Assembly: GCA_017654935.2 (NCBI GenBank) | Contig: CM065704.1 | Location: 19,676,320 to 19,740,319, forward strand | Direction of reading: 5' to 3' | DNA length: 64,000 nucleotides | Origin: Phymorhynchus buccinoides | Taxonomy: Eukaryota; Mollusca; Gastropoda; Neogastropoda; Raphitomidae | Shown: positions 12,901 to 22,736 of the stretch, in pieces | Layout: the number at the start of each line of letters is the position of its first letter | Position numbering within the stretch: the first letter of the stretch is position 1 | Program-made: the position numbers and the translations under genes | The notes under the pieces: model-generated | What the model saw: the letters and a program-made list of their open reading frames with translations, nothing else | What the model was told of the DNA's origin: nothing | The model's database searches: none

Positions 12901-13551
12901 ATCATCCTGTAAGTCTTCAATGGTATGCTTAGACAGTAATTCCTGAAAGTTGGCCCAATCGGCTTTATCATAGTTAAATTGCTTAATTCTGTTTTCTTCT
13001 TCAAAGTCTACTGATGCGTTTAATTGGGTTATTATTGGACAATGGTCCGAGCCAAGTGGGTCTGCATGAACATACCAATTATAGTTTTTGAGCAGATCTG
13101 GACTGACTAGGGTTAGGTCTATGGCTGTCATGGAATGGTTAGGATTATCAGGAAATCTAGTACTGGTGCCATCGTTTAACAGGACTACATTAGAAGAGTT
13201 AATTTGTTCTAACAGTAAAGTACCTTCCCCTTTGTAAGAACGGGGGCCTGGATCCCAAGCTGAATTATGGGCGTTAAAATCCCCTGCAATGAACCATGAC
13301 TCATTATTTTTAAGGTTTATGAGCCAGTCAGGTTCGGGTACCTGGAAGTAGCCTTGCACAAAGTACATATTTAGGAAGTTAGTAGTACGATTATTCAAGT
13401 TAATTTGTATGTTATTAGAGTATAGTTTAGAGGGGACATCTTTTGTGGGGCTAGGGGCAGTTTCGTACTTAATAGTTTGGTGTACGTAAGTAACCGTATA
13501 GATCTTTCCTGTAGAATCCGGAGAAGTTTCGGGGGGGGTAGAAATACCCCT
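9910..13551 (-). CDS. LINE ORF2: endonuclease (C-terminal part), reverse transcriptase, RNase H
   Basis: The frame is open from about 13551 to the stop at 9910. It begins in the endonuclease domain (P-P-E-T-S... then GDFNAHNSAWD and SDHCPI). Counting from 13398: RT core around residues 330-660, with SYRPISLTPHLGKIYERI near 430, GVPQGSIIAPTLFN, and catalytic YADDIAIW near 581; RNase H near 885-1010, with IYTDGS, AELWAI, YTDSLSS and IPSHCGIKGNDQAD supplying the D-E-D-D set; and a Cys/His cluster CKFNEYVCDCNHILTLEHLF near 1086. All catalytic motifs look intact. The frame closes at a TAG (13552-13554) just 5' of a G8 run. RT copies element RNA at the nicked target; RNase H removes the template. 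Confidence 0.9.
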   Translation of the reverse strand, partial: RGISTPPETSPDSTGKIYTVTYVHQTIKYETAPSPTKDVPSKLYSNNIQINLNNRTTNFLNMYFVQGYFQVPEPDWLINLKNNESWFIAGDFNAHNSAWDPGPRSYKGEGTLLLEQINSSNVVLLNDGTSTRFPDNPNHSMTAIDLTLVSPDLLKNYNWYVHADPLGSDHCPIITQLNASVDFEEENRIKQFNYDKADWANFQELLSKHTIEDLQDDNIEIYYQNIRESILESSNQTIPTYKANQIATTKNKGWWNEACAEAVQAKHSACTQCKKHPDKDNLMCKKKAKKHSDKTCAAAKLEFFKKSANIINYKDLGSAWKTLKKIKSKGKRPETKILNGNQLTKNNQEKADVLAEMFARASQTKFLPKVEQDKRKLTPELPKSSNNFRSINATIKRVELTSAIRNIKSVKKATGEDIISYIMIQKLPPSFITVLHHFYNFCWETGDIPQAWKEAQVVAILKTGKPARDPKSYRPISLTPHLGKIYERIAKNRLEDFLQKHDILPKYQAGFRKHRSCTEHIVKITSHVRKAMAKGKRTLATFFDIKAAYDSVWRGRLLLKLNKIGIQGNMLNFIQSFLTNRTIKVRVGQHLSTKHQIDMGVPQGSIIAPTLFNIILHEIPKLPFKHCNISMYADDIAIWTNPKNGKTKKQINKALKQHQHNVDLIAGFMQVHGFYLSPEKCHFMVFARRQTLNDQYNIIIYDEIKKPVQQVRFLGVILSSNLNWNAHIEHLITKSTNAINFLKVISHENWAKDPKFLTYLVQALVRSRLTYGMEAFYTLPKHQLKKLASLELRALKLALGIPPYAVSKLIYRDIDWIPVEHLIKLNCAKFMVRLQAANVYGKDEFLSTVSSAFQFTEAQERHIIPKYQHIYEFSKDLIDNSNFQLQDVVFHPKHGIPNWEWEPPNIDTSLTIYSKEKDTNQLTVAAKEIFYYSRHTVQIYTDGSKLAPTKIGCSFTIPGINVTKSFKLNPHLSIYSAELWAILKALDFVNDLPQLATNVVLYTDSLSSLQGLQSPQNNRAEIIQEILFLVHQINCKGTQVTLTWIPSHCGIKGNDQADCAAKKAAGNLNLASCSIGLSVNECNSLLKDTSYINWKADLEQYAKDHHWDHKPVKKGLFLPIPYHLSSLIFRLRTNSYYCKFNEYVCDCNHILTLEHLFSDCPFVQLELHEVIIITSKANKTYNYHTLINNNDEDWTLLVLFAQNLQKTSFGFRF

Positions 13552-13729
13552 CTATCTCGGGGAGTTGATGATATTGACAGTTAGGAGATTGTATAAGTAA
13601 AAGATGGTATCTGCATTTAGAATCTGCTATAAAATGTACCAGATAATCTATTTGTTTATTAAGACTTCTGGAGTTCCATTGTAATATATTAAGATCTGTG
13701 TGTTTTGAATTATTACTGTTTTGACCCAT
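13532..13729 (-). CDS. LINE ORF2, N-terminal endonuclease start (frameshifted from the rest)
   Basis: From ATG 13729, which overlaps the ORF1 stop by 17 bp, the frame reads NILQWNSRSLNKQIDYLVHF, the usual start of the AP-like endonuclease in I/Jockey elements. The true frame is lost at the G8 run 13531-13538; after it this frame runs to an unrelated tail ending at 13469, while the endonuclease continues in the frame of the downstream ORF. A one-base slip in the homopolymer accounts for it. The overlapping ATG suggests ORF2 is made by reinitiation after ORF1. Confidence 0.8.
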
Positions 13730-15635
13730 GTTGAGAGGTAGATTGAGGGGGATTTTGAAGTGAAGTCAGCAATTGGATTACTGAATCAATTTGATCATTA
13801 GTTACATTCTTAGGTGAGGATGGGTTGAGCAGTTGGAGAAGAGTTTTGACTACTGTGCGTATCTGCTCTTTGTTGTTGGTGGGGGAGTAAGCGGTTTGAG
13901 GATTGTTTTCTACAAAGTTAGAACAAGAGGGTTGTTGAGTACTAGTGTGAGATTTTGCTGAGGAGCTAACAGCTGAAGGGGCTTCACTAATACCTTTGAG
14001 GATGGAAGGGATGGCTTTTTTGATGGCTATTTGCACCTGAGTTCGGACTTCCTGAACTATCAGGTCAGTGAGATTGTCAAGAGGGGGACTGGAAAGAATA
14101 GTTTTTTTGGGATTTTCCTGTTGTTTTTGGTTGGTGAGATTCTGCGGGCTGCTTGCTGAAGACAGAGCTTGTGCATATGAAGGAGCTGTGAGTGGTTCAC
14201 TAGATTGTTGACGTGTGGGAGAGGTGTGAGGTACGTCCCTAGAGTGTTGTTGAGTGGAAGGGTTTTGTGTAGGGCTACTTGTGACTACTGTTCTATCTGC
14301 GAGATTTGACTTAGCTTGTTTGTCAGGGTGTTGTGGAGTGGAAGGGTTTGATGTAGGCCGACTTGTGACTACTGCCCTAGCTGCAAGATTTGATTTAGCT
14401 TGTTTGACTGCCTCACTGTATTGGATGAAGGAAGAGCCTCTAATGCGATTGGCCTCTAATCGAATTTGGTAGTGAGGACAGCCGTGGAAGGCTGCTGAGT
14501 GGCTACCGCTACAGTTTACACACTTTCTGCTGTCTGAAGGACAGTCTTTAGAGTTGTGACCTGGTTTAGCACACCTGCCACACGTGGGCCCTTTGCTGTG
14601 GCATTGTTTGAGGGTGTGGCCAAACCTACCACAGTTTGTGCAGCGCTTCACCGGGGCCACAAAGGGGCTGACTTTATACACCTGTGTGTCTATCTGAACT
14701 GTTGTTGGTAGACTAGAACTTAGAAAGGTAATTCTGACTGCCTTGGATGGTGAGCCATCTTTAAGTTTTAGTCTCGAGATCTTCGAGCCCTGTTTGATGA
14801 AGGAGAGGAGGGACTGGGGGTCCACCGAGGTGGGAATTCCCTTCACCACTCCTTCAGTTGTGGCCAGAGGCCTTGAACACTTGATGAGGATACCTGCCAG
14901 GTTTTTGAGCTGGAGTAGCTTGGTCTGTTGGAGCTCACTGGAGCAGCCAATCAGCCAACGATTTTGGCCAAGTGGGCGTTGAGAGAGAATTGGTCCTATT
15001 GTCTTCTCCCAGATGCTGACATTTGTGGCAGGCCCTAGAGAGCTGTATTTGACGGGGGCTTTTGCCCCCCCTACGTCCTCCATGATGACTGGGTGTTTCA
15101 GAAACACTGGAGGAGGGAGATTGCCTTTTGGCTGAGGAAACTTTGTTTGGCAGGGGGTTTGTCCCCCCTTGTTTTTTGGTCTTTGGTCAAAGGCCTGAGA
15201 TCTACCGAGAGAGGCAGGGGCTTGTGAACCTTGGCCTACATCTTCAATTTGATTAGGATTTGTGGCTTTTCGCCCTTTCCCTGCCTCGGGATGTGATTGA
15301 TTTTTGGGAGTGTTTTTTGGTTTTGATTTACCAACTTTTTGCCATTTCCCTAAGTCTGATTTTGACTGTATTTTGGGAGTTGAGATTTTCGGAAAGGTGA
15401 CAGTAGGACTGTCCTCCGAGACACTGGGGTTCTTTTTTGGAGAAGGAGTAACCCTCAGTGGAGAGATGAAGAGAATTGTCTCTTCATCCGAGCTTTCGGA
15501 GAGAACTTCTATTTCGAAGGAACTATCCATATCTTTTGGAGATGTGTTCCGAGAGTTGGAAGAAACAGAGTCCTCTAAGGATTCAGAATCCTTTTCCTGA
15601 GAGAGCATCAAGGCAGGGGAGTCCCAAGTGGACAT
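13713..15635 (-). CDS. LINE ORF1: gag-like nucleic acid binding protein with CCHC zinc knuckles
   Basis: 640 codons without a break. The N-terminal third is Ser/Thr/Pro/Lys-rich and probably disordered. Residues about 210-330 hold the gag-like fold typical of I/Jockey ORF1 (VVKGIPTSVDPQSLLSFIKQ, VRITF). Three CCHC-type knuckles lie at about 332-386: CTNCGRFGHTLKQC, CGRCAKPGHNSKDC and CVNCSGSHSAAFHGC. A Gln/Ser-rich C-terminal region with the direct repeat KQAKSNLA follows. It binds element RNA and packages it into ribonucleoprotein. It overlaps the ORF2 ATG by 17 bp. Confidence 0.9.
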   Translation of the reverse strand: MSTWDSPALMLSQEKDSESLEDSVSSNSRNTSPKDMDSSFEIEVLSESSDEETILFISPLRVTPSPKKNPSVSEDSPTVTFPKISTPKIQSKSDLGKWQKVGKSKPKNTPKNQSHPEAGKGRKATNPNQIEDVGQGSQAPASLGRSQAFDQRPKNKGGQTPCQTKFPQPKGNLPPPVFLKHPVIMEDVGGAKAPVKYSSLGPATNVSIWEKTIGPILSQRPLGQNRWLIGCSSELQQTKLLQLKNLAGILIKCSRPLATTEGVVKGIPTSVDPQSLLSFIKQGSKISRLKLKDGSPSKAVRITFLSSSLPTTVQIDTQVYKVSPFVAPVKRCTNCGRFGHTLKQCHSKGPTCGRCAKPGHNSKDCPSDSRKCVNCSGSHSAAFHGCPHYQIRLEANRIRGSSFIQYSEAVKQAKSNLAARAVVTSRPTSNPSTPQHPDKQAKSNLADRTVVTSSPTQNPSTQQHSRDVPHTSPTRQQSSEPLTAPSYAQALSSASSPQNLTNQKQQENPKKTILSSPPLDNLTDLIVQEVRTQVQIAIKKAIPSILKGISEAPSAVSSSAKSHTSTQQPSCSNFVENNPQTAYSPTNNKEQIRTVVKTLLQLLNPSSPKNVTNDQIDSVIQLLTSLQNPPQSTSQHGSKQ

Positions 15636-16080
15636 CCTGCCTGATGCCTTAATGTATTTTAGATCAAGATTAGAAAAACGGAGTTTAACAAGATAAAAAA
15701 TTCACACCAGGGTGTGTGATATTTGATGTGACCGAAAGTGAGAGATTGTCTCACTTACATTTTGAAAAGAGCAGAGTAAAATTAGAATTGCTTATAATTA
15801 TGTTTGGTGCGGAATAAACGTAATGGCGGCTTTTAACGTTCCGACCCCCAGTGAAAGAATATGACGTTGACCTAGATTCTAGGCTAATGGCGGCGACCTA
15901 CATTGAAAAGGAAATGGCGGACCAAAATGGAATCCTAATGGCGGCGACCTCGATCCGAGATTAATGGCGGCGACCTACTTTTAAAAAAAGAAAAGATGGA
16001 GGAAAAAGAAATGGAGTCGTAATGGCGGTGACCTACATGTATGGCTGATGGCGACGATCTACTTTTAAACATACGTATTG
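15636..16080 (-). promoter_or_regulatory. LINE 5' leader with repeated GCCGCCATT motifs
   Basis: On the element sense strand, GCCGCCATT or one-base variants recur at about 15822, 15887, 15912, 15937, 15963, 16021 and 16047, several within the longer unit TAGGTCGCCGCCATTA. GCCGCCAT matches the core of the YY1 factor site, which also marks the mammalian L1 promoter. A short GACCCCAGTGAA-type motif occurs at 15843 and 16081. Promoter role is inferred. Confidence 0.45.
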
Positions 16081-17748
16081 AGACCCCAGTGAAGCTTATT
16101 TTATTATATATATATTATTTTTTTTGGGGCTTACAGAAAGGGCGGCAGCCCGGTTAGAATAATGTTAGTTAGTTAAAAGTGCTACATAATGAACCTAGGG
16201 AGGAGATTTTTTAGCAAGATTAATCAGTTTTTTACCAATGTAAGAAAACGCTAACTAAGGCTATAATGACCAAGGTAAACAATCGTACAGCCCGCACACA
16301 AAATCCTCCAACAACTTAGGAGGCTGGCAAGTACCACGATGTTTACGAAGGAAAAGAGAGATGAACGAGATTTGATAGTTTTAGATAGGCAGATCCTTAA
16401 ATTATCAAAAGAGAAAGATCCTGTCCTAGATTTCAGACAGAATAAGTTGTTCTAAGCTTGAATGATACGATCACAGTATCGTACCCTAAAATAACAATTA
16501 AGTCCAAGTGACCTATCCAAAATTAATCAAACTAAGCAAAGAGATCTAGTCTTGAGGATAAGATCGGAGTATTTATATTACTATCTGTCAATAATTTTAG
16601 ATAGGCGGGGCCCTGCGTTATCAGAAGTAAATCTGTTTAAGACAAAATGACTAGATCTACCTTTTTATACAAGTAGTCAGACTGACGTGATAGATCTAAT
16701 AGTAACGATGAACACGGAGTGGTTAGATTACTTTATATTTTACAATTTTTAGAAAAAATAACCCAACGAAGTTAGTCACCCTATACAGTAATTTGTTTCT
16801 TTTTCTTGGGAGGAAGTACTTTTCTTTATATCAAGGGGAGGGAGGGGGGGGGGGGGGGGGGGGGGGACAGCTAATAGAAACTTATTGGAAGAGAAGTTAC
16901 ATTTTTAAAAAGTCTCGAAATGTCAGAAATCCCCTAAGGGAGTGACAAAACTTCTATATACTAAACGTATAAGGAAATGAGAGTTTGGAAAAGGCCTAAT
17001 TCCTATTCCTAGACCGCAAGAGACCCGCTCCGGTGGCAGATAAAAGTGCCCACGCCCGGAGGGGGATTGATAGACCGAAATCCAAGTTCTTTCAGAATGA
17101 TGGCCTACGCTATTATTTTAACCGCCGAAGCGGCCCAGGTTTTTCCCAGCTTGCAATGTGGTCCAAGGTGCAAGAACTCACTGCTGGTACTATTCCTGGG
17201 ACTGCACTTTTGTGCAGGCCTACACTACACTAAACTAACAGGGGCAATAAAACATGCACCCTGTAAAAAAAAGAAAAACCTAACACCCTATTCCGTTAAA
17301 TTTTACATACTTACTCCCAAAGTCAGTTACAAGAGCGCCAACAAGACCAACCGGGCGAAGGCCAGACGGCGGGCAGCAATCGACGTTCGCGGTTCAAGGA
17401 AGAGAGAGGCGGGAATAAAGGGGGTAAAGGGAAGGGACGTTGATGAAGTTAGAGTAGAGGCGGGAAGAAAGGGGGGTGAAGGGAGGGGGCGTAGAATGTG
17501 AAGTTGAAGTTGTAGTTGAAGTTGGAGTTAAGGAGGAACATAGAGTGGGACAAGTCCACACTCTACTTTGGCACGCAGCTCATCCGCTGGGCCCGCTCCC
17601 ATGCAGCAGTAGTTGAAGAATGAAGAATGAAGATGAAGGCGGAAGAGAAGTTGCGAGCGAGGAGACGCAGACGGTCGTTTGGCGGGAACCAGCAGCAAGC
17701 AATGACGTCAAGGTGGAAATGACTGCAGAGCTAAAAGAAGGGTGACTG
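16081..17748. other. Unassigned sequence 5' of the LINE
   Basis: AT-rich at first, then a poly-G tract (about 16836-16866) and a purine-rich, GC-richer part (17330-17530). It may be part of the LINE leader or its target. No gene or splice pattern recognised. Confidence 0.3.
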
Positions 17749-17804
17749 CCAGAACTGCCTATCTGTGTTCTTTATTCCTTTTGAGATAGACCGTTCTGGC
17801 AGGC
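17749..17804. repeat. Short inverted repeat (hairpin)
   Basis: TGCCAGAACTGCCTATCT at 17749 faces AGATAGACCGTTCTGGCA ending at 17804; 16 of 18 positions pair, with a loop of about 20 nt. Could be a small MITE or the edge of a larger element. Confidence 0.5.
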
Positions 17805-17869
17805 ACCCCTCGGATGTAGAAAAGCCAAAAAATACAAGATGCGACTATTTTAAACATACAATTCTTGGT

Positions 17870-18345
17870 CACACACACACACACACACACACAACCACAC
17901 ACACATACACACACACGCACACATATACACACACACAACACACACATCATGCGCACGCATACAACCATTTATCTACCCGTCCATCTAACCTATACATACA
18001 CACACACAAATGCTTACACATACATACAAACATACACCTTACATTCACAATTTATATATTATACAAATATCTTAGTCTATATGCATACACAAACATACAT
18101 AGATAGGCCTACATAGATACATAGATAGATAGACAGATACATACATACATACATACATACATACATACATACATACATACATACATACATACATGCATAC
18201 ATGCATGCACACATGTACATACATACATTCATACATGTGTTGGGAAAAATTATAAAGCAAACACCACCACCATTGCACCAACGTTAGTCCAACACTGCCC
18301 CCCCCCCCCCCCACCCCCTGTCCCTTCCCCACCCCCTACCCCACA
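17870..18345. repeat. CA, (CATA)n and poly-C repeats
   Basis: CA-rich 17870-17945, CATA/GATA tetramers 18100-18236, C run 18297-18312. 18346-18461 is unassigned. Confidence 0.95.
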
Positions 18346-18461
18346 TATTCATTAGTAATACTTGTTAGAAGAAGAAAAAAGGAACAAATTAAAGATCAAC
18401 ATTGACTGATTTAAAACAAAATTGAAATCAAAAGTGCATTAAGAACTAGAGAATTGTCACA

Positions 18462-18963
<502 letters not shown>

Positions 18964-18965
18964 TG

Positions 18966-19935
18966 ACACACAGAGGATCTTCATGGTCTTTGGCTGCTGT
19001 TGACCGTTGAACAGGCGGATGGCCATGGGCAGGAAGGAGTTCCTGTAGCGGTTGTTTCTGGAACTCAGGGACAAGAGGCGACTGCTGCATGACCGACTGG
19101 ACTCACACTGGGCCAGGACTCGAAGAGGGTGTCTGTCATCGCTCAGGATCTTGTTGAGCTTCTTCAGACAACACCTGTCGTAGTGGCTGGATACTGGCGT
19201 GATGTTCTTCTTTGATATGTTCGATGCAGCTCGTGAAATGCGGTCTAACTTGGTAGTGTCAGCCTTCTTGGTGTAATTGAAGTAGCAGACCTGATTGTAT
19301 AGTGTGACACTTTCGACTGCAGCCTGGTAGAACCTGTACAAGATGGCATTGCTGACCTGGAAGCTTCGAAGTTTTCTCATAAAGAATAGTCTCTGATTTG
19401 ATTTTTTGTAGCAGGCATTGATGTTTGCAGTCCATTCTGGTTTGTTGTCAATGATGGTACCAAGGTACTGACAACTCTCACTTCTTCATTCTTGATGGTG
19501 AGTGGTTCTAAGGTGTTCTGACCTCTACGGAAATCAATCCTAATTTCTTCTGTCTTTGTCACATTCAGTTCCAGGTAGTTTGCATCACACCAGTCCACCA
19601 AAGCTTTCACTGAAGATCTCTAGGATGTCTCGTCACTGTTCAGAAGTCCGGTGAGGGATGTATCATCAGCAAACTTGATGTATTCCAAAAAGGTTATTAG
19701 CTAAAAATGTTCCTAAAATACAGCTTTATGTATGGTAAGAAAGGCAAAAACGGAAAAATACAATTAACCGAGAAATGTAAGGGGGGGGGGGGGGGGGGGG
19801 GCTCATCTTGACCTTTACCCCATTGAATGTTGGATGCGTCTGAAGAACAGCAGTCAGCAGTGTAGATGGTAAAGAGAGCTGGAGAGAGCGCACCCTTGAG
19901 GAGCCCCAGTGTTTGTTGTCAACTAGGGTTAAATT
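18966..19935 (-). pseudogene. Decayed CR1/Rex1-like LINE reverse transcriptase (3' half)
   Basis: Minus strand, in order: LLKGALSPALFTIYTADC (RT motif B, 19935-19830), a poly-G and AT insertion (about 19690-19800), YIKFADDTSLTGLLN (catalytic FADD, near 19660), VDWCDANYLELNVTKTEE, QYLGTIIDNKPEWT, MRKLRSFQVSNAILYRFYQ, then the C-terminal NNRYRNSFLPMAIRLFN. A TAG at 19620-19622 and a frameshift near 19450 break it. It abuts a CA array. Confidence 0.8.
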
Positions 19936-19943
19936 TGCGGGTC

Positions 19944-20055
19944 AGGGGAAATACGGACACGTGCGCAAATCCTTTCCCTTCTTTCTTTTACTTATTTACG
20001 GATTGCGCACGGGTTTCCGCACAGAATCTCCGAATGTATGTGTACGTACCCATAA
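19944..20055. mobile_element. MITE half-copy (GCGCAATCCGTAAATAAG family)
   Basis: Matches one arm of the palindromic MITE at 37240-37435: cctttcccttctttctttta, cggattgcgcacgggt and tgtatgtgtacgtaccca. Confidence 0.6.
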
Positions 20056-20197
20056 TGTTACAGAATTCCCAAACGTTTAAAAAACAACACCACACACAAT
20101 TTCCATGGCCTGGTATTGTTTTCCAGTGCTCACATATTTCAATTTCCTCACGGCGACGGAAGTTTATCACCCTCCTCTCCCCAATAATTATAAACCA

Positions 20198-20370
20198 CTA
20201 GCGCAATGCTGAGTACCGGTAACGCCTAGTACCGTTAACGCCAAGTACCGGTAACGCTGAGTACTGGTTTCGCCGGGTCCACGAAATATTATATTGTTAC
20301 TTTTGTCTCTCTCCCTCCTTCCATCTTCTTCTCTCATCCCGTTCCACCCCCCACGGCTTATGTGTGTACA
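20198..20370 (-). mobile_element. Helitron-like 3' end, inverted copy
   Basis: Reverse complement ends GCGCTAG followed by T, as in the other copies. Carries the 16-20-bp subrepeat ggtaacgcc(t/a)agtacc and the block ggtttcgccgggtccacgaa. About 130 bp match the 3' end of the plus copy ending at 22218. Confidence 0.55.
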
Positions 20371-20449
20371 CGGCCTAATGCTTTTTTCCTTACATGCACC
20401 AATACAAAACTTGAAACTCTAAATGCCACTCAACAAACCTTTAAAGTGT

Positions 20450-20645
20450 TACGCCGTGTACACACATAAGCGGATATTCCATGCGGAAACTCGTGCGCAA
20501 TCGATAAATAAGTGAAACAAAGAAGGGAAAAGATTTGCACACGTGTCCGAATTTCCCCTATATGCGTAAACTTGTATCCTTCTTTCTTCCACTTACTTAG
20601 GGTTTTCCTTACGGAACTTATGCGTCTAGTGTGAACCCAGCCTTA
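20450..20645. mobile_element. MITE, GTACACACATAAGCGG..GAACCCAGCC type
   Basis: Imperfect palindrome: gcgcaatcgataaataagtg and ttccttacggaacttatgcg arms around gaagggaaaaga. Related to 37240-37435 and 60310-60492. The rest of 20371-20995 shows nothing recognisable. Confidence 0.55.
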
Positions 20646-20995
20646 AGGTCAATGCTGTCCATTTTGTAAATTAAAATATTTAAAGCAAAAATAACAAAAA
20701 TAAGCAAAAATATATGCAATTCGTACCTCTGCCATGTAATTCGAACCTCCTACGTCTTTTCAATGGTGCCACGTCAAAAATCCATTCAAAAGCCTGTTTT
20801 AAGTGACTTCAAAGTTTTGATGAGAAAATGACATAAAATTAAATTTTGACGTCACAGAAACTAACTGGAACAATTTAGAAGAAAGAATGGCCTATAGTTA
20901 AAGCCAAGTCCTACCGTTGAATTAGTGCTATAACCCTCCTGGTACGATTTAAATTCAGCACCCTCAAATCATGTTAGATCGACATAAAAACTTAA

Positions 20996-21669
20996 TCATC
21001 ATATAGTAAAAAGCCGAGTGTCCGTCCGTGTGTGTGTGTGTGTCTGTCTGAAACACAAAACGGGCCTTATAACTCCGCCATTTTTCGACCGAATCGCTTC
21101 AAATTTGCTGTGAGCCCTGATGGCAACGGCAACCGAGGCGGCCGTTTCATTTGCGCGGTTTGGCAAATGCGCGAAACGCGTATCCGCCGGACTCTTGGCG
21201 CCCGTATATCCGGCATTTCTGGACCGATTGCCTTCAATTTGGCAGGTACATGACCGGGAACGGTGACTATCGGTGTGCCAAACCGGAAGCGAATCGGTTC
21301 AGAAACGCGCGCGCTATACGCCGCTTTACCTTTTCACAAATAACTCCGCCGTTTCTTAACCGACAAGCCTCAAATTTGCTGTCAGGCTTGCTATGGCCCG
21401 GGCAAAGCTTAGCAGCAAATTGGAAGACAATCGGGAGAGCGCGTCACTTCAAATTTGCTCTACTCAGCGTTACCAGTACTTGGTGTTACCGTTACTAGGT
21501 GTTACCGTTACTAGGGAGAGCGCGTCACTCTCAGAGCAGCGCCAGCGGGAAACGGGGCCTTATAACTCCGCTGTTTCTTAACCGAATCGCTTCAAATTTG
21601 CTGTACTCAGCGTTACCAGTACTTGGCGTTACCATTACTAGGCATTATGGGTACTGGGCGTTGCGCTAG
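20996..21669 (+). mobile_element. Helitron-like non-autonomous element, copy A
   Basis: Begins A|TCATCATATAGTAAAAAGCC and ends GGGCGTTGCGCTAG; TC...CTAG termini are the Helitron signature. The interior has a GT microsatellite and repeats of gccttataactccgc and cgaatcgcttcaaatttgct. No RepHel coding. No strong 3' hairpin seen, only GCG/CGC. Confidence 0.55.
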
Positions 21670-22218
21670 TCATCATATAGTAAAAAGCCAAGTGTCCGTG
21701 TGTGTGTGTGTGTGTCTGTCTGAAACACAAAACGGGCCTTATAACTCCGCCGTTTTTCCACTGAATCGCTTCAAATTTGCTGTCAGGCTTACTGTGGCCG
21801 CGGCACTGCCCGGCAGCAAATTTGAAGAGAATCGGGAGAGCGTGTCACTCTCAAAGCAGCGCCAACGGGAAACAGGGCCTTATAACTCTGCCGTTTCTTA
21901 ACCGAATCGCTTCAAATTTGCTGTATTCAGCGTTACCAGTACTTGGCGTTACCGTTACTAGGCATTACAGTTACTAGGGAGAGCGCATCACTCTCAGAGC
22001 AGCGCCAACGGGAAACGGGGCCTTATAACTCCGCCTTTTCTTAACCGAATCGCTTAAAATTTGTTGTACTCAGTAAGGTACTCGTAGTAGAACGGGATGA
22101 GTGAAGAAGATGAAAGGAGGGAGAGAGACAAAAGTAATAATAATATTTCGCGGACCCGGCGAAACCAGTACTCAGCGTTACCAGTACGGTGCATTGCCAG
22201 TACTAGGCGTTGCGCTAG
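21670..22218 (+). mobile_element. Helitron-like non-autonomous element, copy B, directly abutting copy A
   Basis: Begins TCATCATATAGTAAAAAGCC at the base after CTAG of copy A, and ends GGCGTTGCGCTAG followed by T. Holds two internal copies of the block around gggaaac(a/g)gggccttataa. Confidence 0.55.
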
Positions 22219-22736
22219 TATATATCACAAAACAAGGTCAAGATTAATTTCGCCTGGACTACTACTAAACTAGGCCTACTGACTACCCTTAACTACGTCA
22301 CTTGAGCTAATTGCCCCTAGACGAGATTTCAAGATAGCAGAATACACAGAAGAAAAAAGGTCAGCGCATTTTTGCTAACTTTGAGCTAACAGTATGATTG
22401 CATTCCGTTTTATGAATGTTTGTGACTTTGAATTATGTCAGAGTTTAAAATCCAAATCGATTTTGCATCATTCTGCCCGTGGTTTACGAGAAGCTCATAG
22501 ATCAGATGGAGATGAGTATGAGCCGTCAATTTTATCATTGCATCACAAGTTGTTTACGTCTTTACGTCATGTATGTCACTATGTCATATCTATTTTTAGC
22601 ACTGGACAACGGGTTGAACCCGAAACGTCGTGATTTTTTATTTTTTTTGGCTCTGTGTTTTGTTTTTATTAAACCTTTTATTTTGGGTTTCAATTTCGAC
22701 TGTTTTAATTTGTTGTGATTATTATTATTATTAGGA
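22219..22736. other. Unassigned; possible Penelope-like remnant
   Basis: gggttgaacccgaaacgtcg near 22610 resembles the conserved tail of Penelope-like elements in invertebrates. Nothing else recognised. Confidence 0.25.

Larger units (their letters stand above)
9538..16080 (-). mobile_element. Near-complete I-group non-LTR retrotransposon (LINE with RNase H)
   Basis: On the minus strand the order is 5' leader (about 16080-15636), ORF1 (15635-13713), ORF2 (13729-9910) and a roughly 370-bp 3'UTR ending near (GTCA)n at 9556-9538. Short tandem tails are common in I-type elements. Two ORFs, an N-terminal AP endonuclease, YADD reverse transcriptase and a C-terminal RNase H place it in the I superfamily (I or Nimb type). 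I cannot decide the clade or the exact 5' end by eye. Only one frame break is visible. Confidence 0.88.

Noticed and set aside
14254..15600. Plus-strand open frames across the LINE ORF1
   Set aside because: Antisense shadows of the ORF1 coding sequence.
20198..22218. One 2-kb element with ~130-bp terminal inverted repeats
   Set aside because: The internal TC start at 20996 and CTAG|TC joint at 21669 fit separate Helitron-like copies better; kept as the rival reading.
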